Of a stretch of 64,000 nt of DNA, positions 13,501 through 23,798 are shown one piece after another. The first letter of the stretch is position 1, and each line of letters opens with the position of its first letter. The DNA comes from Liolophura sinensis (taxonomy: Eukaryota > Mollusca > Polyplacophora > Chitonida > Chitonidae): contig NC_088306.1 of NCBI RefSeq assembly GCF_032854445.1, positions 1,738,501-1,802,500 on the forward strand, in the 5' to 3' direction. The notes beneath the pieces were generated by a model that was not told the DNA's origin, did not search any database, and saw only the letters and a program-made list of their open reading frames with translations. A program made the translations under genes and the position numbers.

Positions 13501-16500
13501 TGGAAACATCTCATGAACTTTCTTCTGCAAACGATGAACCCACGACCCTGCCAGAATGAGACTAACCTTTTTTATTTCTGACCTCAGAGATTGGATTTCT
13601 TTCTGCTCCAGGGACCCCAACTGTTGGGTCTGAAAATAGCAAAGTTACAGTTTTCATACTAGCTACAAGGTTAATTTACAATGATCCGTGGCTATTTTAC
13701 ACTACCCTGGTTCTTCATCCTTTTTGCAGATGAAAGAGAAACTTTCCGACAGAGCGTAATTTTTGCACATTTTTAATTTGATTTTGGAGACAAAACTAAA
13801 CTGGTTGGGTTGGCTAGTTTCAGAATATGCTTGAATAAACACCACGGAAACATGAGACAAGGTTGAAGAATTACAGTACAATTTAAAAAGTGTACATTTT
13901 CCTGAGAGTCATGAGAGCATAAAAAAAACAGTTTCTAGCTTTTGACAGAAAAGTAAATTATGAATACATATGTACGTCTCCTGGCACATGGTCTGTTTAT
14001 GTCAGAAAAAGAAACACAAAAAGAACAGGCTTAGGTCATAAATCTTGGGACAGGTGTGTTACACATCAGCTTTTGTGGAGCCAGTGCTGTGGGTCTTCAT
14101 ACTTGTACCTTATTGGTAAGCTGTTTGCAGATGTCCTCAAAGTCAATCTGGAGCTGCTCGTTCTCTGCTTTCAGAGCTGTGATCGTCTCTAATAGAGACT
14201 TCTCCGAGCGTCTGGAATTCCTAGGTAACAGAGCACCAAGATAGTTTAGCTGAGTTAACCAGAAAAATACACAAGCCCCTGCAACACTACTGGTTCTATG
14301 GACAGTTTCCAAAAATTGCCCTCAGACATTTATTCATTTAATTGGCATTTCTCAAGAATATTTCGCTTAGCAGGCCAGCATTACGGTCATTAGCGTGCTG
14401 GCACAGCTTTATTACCCAGAAACCTCTCCCCAATGTGGCCACTGTGAGCTCCAGCTCAAGTCCTGCTTGTGCTGGGGTCCTCCCACTTCATACATGAGAA
14501 GGTCTGCTACAAATCTGCAGATGGTCATGGGTTTCCCTCCCAGACTCTGCCCAATTTTCTCCCACCATAAAGCCAGCTCTCATCATATGCATGAAATGTA
14601 CAGCGTAAAAAAATCAATCAATCAATCAATAAATAAATCAATCAACTATCATGACTATGGCCAAGCACATTAAAATAGCTTTTTACAAGAATGCTTGACA
14701 TCCATTTCTGAGGATCATGCTAAAGAAGCATTCAGAAAGTATTGCCATACATATTCCCTACAAGTTGGACCCATCAAAATAATAACAGCTGTACATGTAT
14801 GTAAGAACCCATAGCCGAAAAAAACAACAGAGAGAAAAACGGCCATAAACGTAAGTATGCTGAAAATGGTTCCACCAGAAACACGAACTGTTATTTGTCT
14901 TGGTGATGAAGCCATGTGCGAAAAGTCAATCCAGAGTAATGGCCCCTTTTCAAAGAAAGTATGAAAATTGTTTTATAGGTGATAGAGAGACAAGGTAGGG
15001 AGCTAGAGAAAAGTTTGCCAATGTACGCAGATGCTAAATGAATATTTAGCTTACATGACTTCTACTAAATTGTTACCTCCTGTATGACATACATGATGAA
15101 AATGAATATTCATTAGAACCATGTCAGGGTTTGTTAAGACGAGTAGAGATTATAAGAATGTAGAAATCTCACTTGGTTTCTTGGCGTGAATTTCGCAGCT
15201 CCACTTTCATTCTCTGCACCTCCTCTGATTCCTCTTGCCGGCTCGCCTCCGTGAGGGATCTACAACAACAGCAACGTTCACACCACACACAAATCTCACA
15301 AAACATAACACATGCAATATGCTACTTCATGGTATATACAAATGATGGAACTTTATTCGATGCCTGTTGGTCATTTTGGCAAATAAGAGTTTTATTTATC
15401 CTGGGAAAGCATTCTGAGGTTAGTCTGAAAGGTAGAGTGATGCAAAAGTGTAGGCCTAAGTCACGGCACTAAACGTAACACTTTCTGATACTTATTTGTC
15501 TCACAATAGGCACAGTTTTGGGTGATTTATTAGGTCATTTAGTATAGTTTGTTATGTTGGTTTGAAGAAAATAACTGGATATTGTTTGTTTGCTTTCAGG
15601 TTCAACATTTAAACCTGAGAAATAACCTGTCCAATGATTAAATCTGGTTAATCTGGTAAAGTGGTTACTTTAACCCCTCAGCAACTACAGTGTCGTAAAA
15701 ATCAATGAATAATGTCACTTGAATAAAAATAACTCAAAGGTTAACAAAAGTTGGAGAAGGTACCTGTTTTCATGAGTATTACTTTTCTCCGATTCTTTAG
15801 ATATTATGCATGCTCTTAAGAAGAAAATCCTTCTTAACAATCTTTAAAACTTTCTGTGAAGAAAGGAAGGCCAAAAGAGTCACCACCTGCCAAAGGGAGA
15901 TAATCACTAAAGGGGGGTAACTCTATCTGTACCTGATGACTTCATCCTTGTCAGCCAGTGTTTGCTCCATCCTGATCAGATCTTGATTCCTCTGACTCAA
16001 ATCCTCCTCTAACATCCTGATAAAACCCTCCTGGGATTGGACGTCACCCTCAATCTTACATTTACCATCTTCTAGGGTCTGGAGGGGAAAATGTATACAT
16101 GCAGTAAGAAATCAGCTGTACATCAATAGAAGAGCTTCCATGAACAGATGTATGTTTGACTACACATGCTTCTTGTTCACTATTTGAGTACGATAATTCA
16201 AACAAATCATGTTTCAAAATCTCATGAAAATAAGTGTCACTAATTTATTTATTTATTTATTTGATTGGTGTTTTATGCCATACTCTGGAATATTTGACTT
16301 ATACAATGGCGGCCAGCACTATGGTGGGAGGAAACTGGGAAGAGCCCGGGGAAAACCCACAACCATCCGCAGGCTGCTGGCAGACCTTCCCACGTAAGAG
16401 TGTTACTAATTGCTTCAGTATATGGTGACTCAGAGAAACATTAAACTTCAGTTTAATTTTATGTGTTTATTTTAAATTAAACTTGAACTGAACAGTCACA

Positions 16501-17433
16501 ATTTAAAAATACCCCCATCCACCGCTCTTCATTTCTTGAATTATTGTTGCTCAACTCATTAAGTGCTTACTTGAAATAACATCACTAAAACTCTCTAACA
16601 CATAGCATGAATCATCTGAAAACATCACACTTATTATTCTATGTTTATATGTGACAGCTTTGATTTATTTACGCAAAATGATATACAAAAAATCTGTACA
16701 TTTCTGAATTATTGCCAGTTAACTTATTATGCTGAAAAGGGAACCTTTCCTGCCAAAGGTTATTTTGGTATAAGTTGTCCAGTTTTTTGTTCTTTGCCCG
16801 ATGATTTCTGGACAAATTGGTACTATATATACTAATGTATTGCAAGAGAACACTGGTCAAACTAACATTGACCTACACCATTACTGACATTGTACTCACT
16901 CTAATTCTGGAATTAGCTGCATTCAGATCTTCCAGCAGCTTCTCATTCTCTCTCGTCCCCTCTCTCTGTGTAACGGTCATCTCATCAAGAGACGCCTTTA
17001 GTTTGTCTATCTTCTCTTCCTGTACATCCACATAAAACAAAATATCAGAATACCAAGGAGCAAATACCGCACTGACCTAAACTTTCATCAAATGGCTAAG
17101 ATAGTCATTTAGCTTAGTCCAAGACAAATTTTAATTCTGTTAATTCTTGTTTGGACAGCAGAGTATAAACGCTATGTATTTTTTAAGCCATTTGGGAGAC
17201 TCGAGGGTGATCTCCACAAAAGGTCCAAATGACCGCAGAACGCATCTTTTGTGACACTGCAGTGCCTGAGCACTTCATATATGTTTTCTATGAGCAAGCA
17301 TGCACCGATGATTGTGATGTAATAAAGGAAAGAGCAAAAGGCTTCCCAGCTCTGGATCGTCTTGATACAAGCAGGGAGGAGATTTACATGTTCCCCACTT
17401 ATTAATGCTGGCCAAAATACAAAACTCTGTCAA

Positions 17434-17485
<52 letters not shown>

Positions 17486-20400
17486 CACTTCACCCGAAAA
17501 ACATCAACTGCATTTAAGATCTCTCAACACTTATGCGACTCTCCAAAGCTGATGTCCTATTTTTTAACATTCTGTTGTTTCTGGAAAATATTTGTCACTT
17601 TTGTGACATAACCTACAAATACATGCTGCAAGTCTCAATACTACGAAGGGGCCTCCGTGGCTCAGTTGGTTAGCGCGCTAGTGCAGCGTAATGACCCAGG
17701 AGTCTCTCACCAATGCAGTCGCTGTGAGTTCAAGTCCAGCTCATGCTGGCTTCCTCTCCGGCCGTATGTGGGAAGGTCTGTCAGCTACCTGCGGATGGTC
17801 GTGGGTTTCCCCCGGGTTGTGCCCGGTTTCCACCCACCATAATGCTGGCCGCCGTCGTATAAGTGAAATATTCTTGAGTACGGCGTAAAACACCAATCAA
17901 AAAAAAAAAAAAAAAAAAAAACACCACTACAAGGTCCCACTTATCGTAGTTTCACGCCTTAAGACCTAATCTTGGGTTATGTCATAGTCTCTATTGTGTA
18001 ACAAGGGTGGTAATTCAGATATATTAAAGAATGTTTTCGAGCACTTTGTAATTATGAGTTTTCTTGGCCTTGAAAGTTTTCACAATTACTCACCTGTACA
18101 GCAATGGTATCCTTAGCTCTCTGTAGCTGACCTTCTAACTGTGTGATCTGAGTCTTTAGGTTAAACTCTGAGCTGTCCAGTATTTGTCGTCGTCGGTCTA
18201 GCTGGGACTGATACGTTTTGGACTGTTGCTGTAAACAAAAGCAACACATTCATAGACTGATGGATTTTACACTCTACATATTATATAATACATAATTATA
18301 TATTCTGCCTTGTGGTAAGATGCAGACAGCTACTCAAAAAGCGAATATACAGCGACACTGTATCACTTCAGGTTGTCTTGCAAAATTTGTGTGAATTTAA
18401 GAAATACAGGCCATATGATTCCAGAGTTATGTGCTATATAACAGTCAAAATATGTCTGAAAAAAAAATTTGCCATTTACTAGACCAGCAAATATGTACAA
18501 GGGCAGACAACTCCTAAAAAGGACAAAGTCTGATGTAAGTCTAAGACAGCTTTGTGATTCTGGGGCCAGCGCTGTCAAACAGTAGTAAGTATGCTTTCTG
18601 GAATATAGTGACCGACAAGTTAGAACCACATGTCAGGGTCTCACTCATTCCACAAGCAAACTAAGGGCAAACTACTGGCAGACTAGAGGCTCACTGCAAA
18701 GTTGCCTGTAGAGCATTATTAGCCTGACTTGTACAGTATTAGCCATTACTCCATGACCTACCTGTAGGAAGTCACACTTTTCACTGACAGCCTTCTTCTG
18801 TGCCTCCAGGTTCTCTATCTGGTTGAGGTACGACCTCTGCTGAATCTCCCAGTCACGGCTTTCCTGCTGACACGCCTGGTGAATACAGAGACCAGTGCAC
18901 AATGGTTATCTGATCGGTGTTTTATACCATACTCAAGAATATTTCATTTATACAATGGCGGTCAGCATTATGGTGGGAGGAAACCGAGCAGAGTCCCGTG
19001 GAAACCCACGAACATTGGCAGGTTGCTGCAAGACCTTTCCATGTCCAGCCGTAGAGGAAGCAAGCATGAGCTGGACTTGAACTCACAGCAACCCGTATTG
19101 GTGAGAAGCTCCTGGGTTCTTGCAACGCGTTAACCCCCTCAGCCAAGGAGGCCCTTCACTGTACAAAGTTAGAATGAAACCTAAACTGAGTAAAATTGTC
19201 AGGAGGCCTGATGTAATGTATGACTATTTCCTCACTCTCAAGCTGTCTTTGCTATTCATGCTTGACTTTTATATAGCCAAATCTGCACGTCCAAATTCAA
19301 ACAAATTCTCTGTGAGCTTCAGACAGCTGCATGCCTCACCTCTAGTTTCACTTTCAGTTTCTCCACCTCATGCACTGTCTCCTGGTGATCGTCGGTCACT
19401 TTCTCTTTCTCTCGCTCAGCATCTTTAGAACTTTTCTGCTGCTTCTTCTGCAGCCTGTCGTAATCACGTTTAATTTTCTGAACCTGTTTGTAGACATGAC
19501 AGATGGACTACTATTGAACTATATTGAAAATTCTGACTGATACCCAGTTAACACTTGGTTCACTGTTTGCAAACAATATGCACCTGGCTCTGCCATAAAA
19601 GCACTCTCTCTTACACCCAGTATATGTAAAAAAATAACAAAAAAATAAACAACAGAGAAAGTTTTAAAAACTGCATGCAAAATATTCTCAGCAGAAATCA
19701 TTTATACACATGATTATTAGTGTATGAATGACATGTATTTCATTTACAGTACTTCATTACCATAAAATTTAACTGATTGCAAGAACTACATTTTATCAAA
19801 GGCAAAAGATTTAAATAAGGAAACACCTGCTCACCTCTTTCCTGAGCAGAGTTATCTGCCCCTCGTACTGAGCCACCAGTTCCTCCTGAGCATGGGTCAG
19901 TTCTTCGAGTTTCTCTCTCAGCTCCACCACCTGTATGTGAGGTGGGATTGGGGGGGGAGGAGAAATAAGAACAGATACATGTTACACATACAATTGCTCA
20001 TACCCTTTAGCTCTGTCTTAAGACTTCCATCCATCCAATCACTGTATTGAGAAACGGGCTATTACAGTACAAGTTAATCTTTAACGCTGGCACAGCTAAA
20101 AAATGGCCTGATCAGGTGTAAAACTTTCTATCTGTCAACTGGTTTGACACAGGAGCTTCATACAAGTTGAAAACAGTTGATTAAAACAGAATTCTTGGAT
20201 AAATATCCTGATGAAGCCTTTCAGGAACAATGTCATACAAAGCATATCAATTATTTCATGAACACCTTTTTCATCTGATCTTTATAATGTTTTCTTGACA
20301 GGACACCTAATCTACTGACGTCGAAACCCTGTATGCCCTGAAAGAAAACATTATAAAAACTCCACCCTCCACACAGATTTATGTATAAGCAGTAATGTCC

Positions 20401-22061
20401 TTGAGGTACCTCTCTCTGTTTCTGCTCCAGCATCTTTCGCTGCTTGTTGACTTCTCTGTCCCTGACCTCCAGCTGTGAGGTCACAGCCTTCAGCTCGCGC
20501 TCCCACTCCAGTTTCCGTGTGTTCACCATAATGTCAATCTGCCGCATCAACTCCTGAAGTTCCACCTCACAAGCTGTCGTCAATGTACCTTTAGGGAGCC
20601 TGCCAATGAAATCACACCATGGTGTTCTACAGGGGAGTTGTCTGCTGCCTCATCTATTTTAATTTTTATTTGCTTATTTTATTTATTGGATATTTTGTCT
20701 GATTTGTGATAAATGAAGTATTCAAAAGTGAGATATGCAAAGTCTTCAACATTTGCAGAATGGTTGTCTACCACTTTCTGATGGTATGTTATAAGTTAGA
20801 CTTCAAATCAAAGGGAGACAAACCTTGTGGTTTAAGAAAAAATGATTTTTGTTATCTAGTTTCTGTTGTTCATTTTAGCACAGCAAATGTAACAAGTTCA
20901 AATTTTAAACCACAGTGCCACAACCTACAAAACATGAATACCAGATTGAGGAACAAGATAGCATGGTCTTCCATCAAACTGTGAAATCTCTAAATGATAT
21001 CAACTAGCACAGTACTGTGACATACGTGCACACGTACCAGTCCTTTACCGGAGCAATGAACAATCATACACACCTGTTAATAAATGCCTTAAACTGTTCC
21101 TCCATAACAGTATATTTTCATACCTCTAAGGTAAATTTGCTCCTTGGGACAGTGTCACACAGTCTGTGGCAAGCCTAGGTACTGTGGTATAAATATTCCA
21201 CTATATCCAGTTTGCATGACACCTTTCCGAGGTGTTAACAACATGTGTGATTGTCACAAAACATGAACGAATGGCATCATATGTCACATGTCTGAATGAC
21301 TGTCACTTGTGTACCTGCTTTAATAGCCCCAACAAAACAATGTTGTCACTCAGTCCGACAATCTGACATTATACCAGGAACCAGCTCTGACACCACACCT
21401 GTACATCTAACAATGTTTTCAAACCTTTGTGAACTGTATAACACATGCACTGCTTTCAGAGCTACATGTACCAGTTTGTAATAAACTTTGCAGACAATCA
21501 CCAGGTTGTTCAGCAATATTTACCTTGTCTGTCTTTTGGCAAGAAATATGCAATAAACATGTAAGCTCTTGGATAGTTGGAGAGACTTCTTGATCTTTGA
21601 CTTAGCTAAACAGTCAACCTAGACAGTGTGCAAGTTAAGGCATGTCACAAATAAAGCTGCACGCCTCATGGGGTGTGGTTCTTTTTCTAACACTGCGGGA
21701 GCTTTAAGCACAGTACATGTTTAGATAATATGTATTATACATATATCACTGCAAGGCATGATTTTCAGTGTATTGTTTAATTGATGCACAACATTGTAAT
21801 GTCTCTTTCTGCACTCAGTACTGCTGGCAAATTCACATACATGTAGAATAAATTGCACGAACAACCTACCATGTAAGTAAACTTTACAACTGAGGGCATC
21901 TCAGTGATACCTTGCCTTCAGGCTGTAAATAAATTGTTGTAATTAGAGAACATTGCTAGCCAATAATCTGCTTTGTTCTGGTCCTACCTGTCTGAAGACT
22001 GGAGCTCTTCCCAGAGACAAGACACCCTCTCGATCGAGTGGCTTCTTTTGGGGGACTGCAT
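4398..22061 (-). CDS. CEP63: CEP63/DEUP1 centrosomal coiled-coil protein, 17 coding exons, 765 aa
   Basis: Family role: CEP63 helps recruit CEP152, and so PLK4, to the parental centriole; its vertebrate paralogue DEUP1 does this at deuterosomes. The coding exons in transcript order are 22061-21988, 20599-20410, 19930-19835, 19483-19340, 18866-18762, 18228-18094, 17019-16900, 16078-15933, 15259-15173, 14220-14109, 13629-13567, 11576-11379, 10714-10559, 9756-9614, 9334-9129, 8536-8358 and 4541-4398. All introns are GT-AG, every phase joins, and the sum is 2298 nt. Residues 35-50 read CEVELQELMRQIDIMV, the family's most recognisable N-terminal motif. Most of the rest is coiled coil, with family-like stretches such as DWEIQQ, LEAQKKA, LQRAKDTI and LEGMRKE-type segments. 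The C-terminal helix matches the CEP152-binding end. Human CEP63 is about 703 aa. The ATG at 22061 was chosen because it opens the exon that splices in phase onto the conserved domain. The 18866 acceptor could instead be 18863. An invertebrate gene is expected to be the pre-duplication ancestor of CEP63 and DEUP1. Confidence 0.95.
4712..7797. repeat. 77-bp minisatellite, about 40 copies, in CEP63 intron 16
   Basis: The unit runs through CTACCATGTCAGTGTACATG, ATCTGCTTGTA, GTACTGGCCGGGCCACTTTC and AGAACTTCATACATG. Neighbouring copies differ at a few diagnostic sites: TACAG or TATAG; CCAGG, CCGGG or CCGGGTC; CAGT or AAGT. In the distal part the AAGT variant recurs exactly every 231 bp (at about 6874, 7105, 7336 and 7567), which shows recent trimer-wise amplification. 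The array lies about 170 bp from the splice acceptor of the last CEP63 exon. Confidence 0.96.
10222..10455. mobile_element. Dispersed MITE-like repeat, copy 1, in CEP63 intron 13
   Basis: It begins TAAAAACAGTCCTACTGTA and ends TTGAACTTGAAACTCCC..ATTGG. The same two ends, at similar spacing, occur at 24926-25240. The interior is diverged and there is no coding capacity. Confidence 0.6.
11698..11822 (-). mobile_element. SINE family A 3' half in CEP63 intron 11
   Basis: The reverse complement carries the GGGTTTCCCTCGGGCTTTCC, AATATTCTTGAGTACGGC and ATAAAACACCTATCAAATA segments typical of the family. It lies just upstream of the 131-bp array. Confidence 0.75.
11890..13207. repeat. 131-bp tandem array, about 10 copies, in CEP63 intron 11
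   Basis: Units start at AGTACTGACATGA (11890, 12021, 12152 and so on, spacing 131). Each contains GTGCTGTACAGTTTTTACAC, a GTCACAA.GTGTTAT block and a TACTAGTA palindrome at the unit junction. The array lies between coding exons at 11379-11576 and 13567-13629, about 310 bp from the acceptor. 131 is not a multiple of three, so no long frame is open. Confidence 0.95.
14388..14645 (+). mobile_element. SINE family A copy, divergent, in CEP63 intron 9
   Basis: It shows the head segment TTACCCAGAAACCTCTC, the AGCTCAAGTCC B-box-like segment, ATGGTCATGGGTTTCCC, TCCCACCATAAAGCCAGC and a (TCAA)n/(TAAA)n tail. A separate minus-oriented scrap lies at about 14334-14383. Confidence 0.75.
16240..16396 (-). 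mobile_element. SINE family A 3' half in CEP63 intron 7
   Basis: The ATTTATTTATTTATTTATTT tail is followed by the reverse complement of the family end (GATTGGTGTTTTATGCC) and the central domain as far as CCTTCCCACGTA. Confidence 0.85.
17437..17483. repeat. (TA)n microsatellite
   Basis: About 23 uninterrupted TA dinucleotides in CEP63 intron 6. It accounts for the YI-repeat peptides in both translations. Confidence 0.98.
17648..17921 (+). mobile_element. SINE family A, full-length reference copy
   Basis: This is the best copy in the window. The head is GGGGCCTCCGTGGCTCAGTT with A-box TGGCTCAGTTGG, and the B-box-like segment is GAGTTCAAGTCC. The central domain has TGGTCGTGGGTTTCCCCCGG and CACCATAATGCTGGCCGCC. 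The end is CTTGAGTACGGCGTAAAACA followed by about 22 A. Internal Pol III-type boxes plus an A tail indicate a tRNA-derived SINE mobilised by a LINE. I cannot assign it to a named molluscan SINE family. Confidence 0.92.
18911..19154 (-). mobile_element. SINE family A, near full length, in CEP63 intron 4
   Basis: On the minus strand it reads from GGGCCTCCTTGGCTGAGGGG through the B-box-like segment to the GTATAAAACACCGATCA end. It lies 45 bp upstream of the exon ending at 18866. Confidence 0.88.
20600..21987. other. CEP63 intron 1, no recognisable element
   Basis: This 1.4-kb AT-rich intron separates the start-codon exon from the conserved N-terminal exon. I saw no exon, repeat array or recognisable transposon in it. 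Confidence 0.6.
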
Positions 22062-22571
22062 CGTGATCAGGGTTAGTGGACAGTAGTCTTAGGAATATTT
22101 GGCATCAGACATTACACATCATTCATGTAGGATCAGCTACTGATAGCCACTTCATGACAGTTACAGATCTGCAAAGAGAGATTCAAGATTTACAAAAATA
22201 ATGGAAAAGTTACACACACATGTCGTACTATTTTGTTACCAAGATTTTTGCTGAAATTTCCAGCTTTGGCTTAGAACAAACGTCTTATTTTCTCTGATCT
22301 CTCACGTTACCTGTAATCATACATGTACACAACTATTAAAAAATTTAATTAAATTATTTAGAATGCATATAAGGAACATAAAACTTTGCCATTTCAGGAT
22401 GATTTTCCAATTAATTAATGATCTTTAAGAATGAGCAAATATTAAATATAGTCATACAGCATGCAACAAATAGCCCAAAGATAAGCTGGACATTCCTACT
22501 GTAACGCCCAACTTTGGTTATATAGATTTCCACGCTGACAATTTCACAAAAAAAAACAACCCAGCTTGAAC

Positions 22572-22965
22572 GCTACCTTATTTTTGCTATCCACCAATTC
22601 CCTATAATGCCCGAAATGTTATTTGTCAAAGCCAGCATTGGTAAACCATCTTTCAACAGTAATCCAGCTGTTTAAACTTTTGAATCAAAAAACTCAATCA
22701 ACGTCTGCCATGTTCAGAATTGTTTTACAGGGCATGCAATTCTTAAAGAGAATGTTGGGCAGGATAAAACTGTTGTGGCCCATCACCTTGCTATCGAAGA
22801 AGAAATTCCAAACATTGCAGATGTTGATTTGAGATTTGATTTGTCAGAGTCGATATGTTTAAAATGCTGGATTGCTGTTGAAAGATGGTTTACTAATGCT
22901 GGCTATATATAAGTTATATTTCAGGCATTTTAGGAAATTGGTTGTTAGCTACAATAGAGTAGGTT
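22572..22965. mobile_element. Fold-back (long inverted repeat) element between CEP63 and COMMD2
   Basis: The left arm (about 22575-22680) and right arm (about 22850-22965) are inverted copies. The best core is CCAGCATTGGTAAACCATCT and CTTTCAACAGTAATCCAGC, against its reverse complement near 22865-22908 with few mismatches. The similarity extends outward through CCAATTCCC..ATAATGCCCGAAAT. The interior is about 170 bp and shows no transposase. It is a MITE or Foldback-type element sitting in the divergent promoter interval. Confidence 0.75.
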
Positions 22966-23589
22966 TCCAGTCATTGTGTTTAGTGAAATTGCCCACGTGG
23001 AAGTCCATATGATCGCAGCTGGGTAAATAGTAAAATCGTCCAGATTAGCATTGGGCTAGCAACGTTAAACTTTCCTAGTTCTTACTACTGCATTCGTCAT
23101 TCCAAACGGTTAATCTCTACCAAAATAGCTTCAACTTTGTGTGTTTCATCGGTTAGTAACAATTCTCATGTAAGTCTCGCTTAAAGGTTGCATGTACATT
23201 GTAGATGCAGGTTACGACAGAAGTTTGGAAAATTTTCAGTCAACATGGTCAATGCACATTACTCTTGGAAGTACTGAAAACTGAATGTGTAGGGAAATTT
23301 GACCAACCTGGCATGATTAATGATTTGTTCTTAATCCCGACGCAGTGGGATTGTCTTATCGTCGGCGTTGTCTGATCGTGTTAAAACATGTCTGTCAGTG
23401 TCACAAAATTGGTGAAAAAAACAGCAGCGTCGGTGACAACATCGGAAGCCTGCAGGGCTGTTTTGAGGACAACTCACGCAACTGTCACGAAAACACAGCA
23501 AGATTCAAACAATCCAGACTGCTGTATTTTCTTAGGTGTAAGGTGTTAAAGTCTCAGCAAACACTTCACAAAATAAGAGACATCTTTAC

Positions 23590-23798
23590 GGATTTTCAAA
23601 CAAACCGGGGAAACTGTCATCGTTCCGGAAGTAAACAAAAGGCCCGATTTTTGGTGCCAAAAATCGGGTACAGGCATGCGTATTTTGATAATTTGAAACT
23701 TCCGGGGCGTGATAAAGCAGACGATTTTTGGCTTCACAATTCCTGCGTGATTTACTTACTTACTTTGATCCTATTTCTGTGTATTTGACGGTGTCACA
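23590..23798. promoter_or_regulatory. Candidate divergent CEP63/COMMD2 promoter core
   Basis: Two exact ETS-type sites lie in opposite orientation, CCGGAAGT at 23625-23632 and ACTTCCGG at 23698-23705. Between them is a perfect palindrome with 12-bp arms and a 2-bp spacer (23643-23668, CCCGATTTTTGG-TG-CCAAAAATCGGG). One base at its centre separates it from an E2F palindrome with a GGCGCC core. TTTGAA (CHR-like) at 23692 abuts the second ETS site. The COMMD2 ATG is 94 bp downstream. No TATA box was seen. The function is inferred from motifs and position only. Confidence 0.5.

Noticed and set aside
17648-17760. tRNA gene
   Set aside because: A- and B-box-like sequences are present but there is no cloverleaf or acceptor stem; it is the head of a SINE.
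23345-23788. 147-codon plus open frame just upstream of COMMD2
   Set aside because: It runs through the promoter motifs and ends before the COMMD2 ATG; no recognisable domain.
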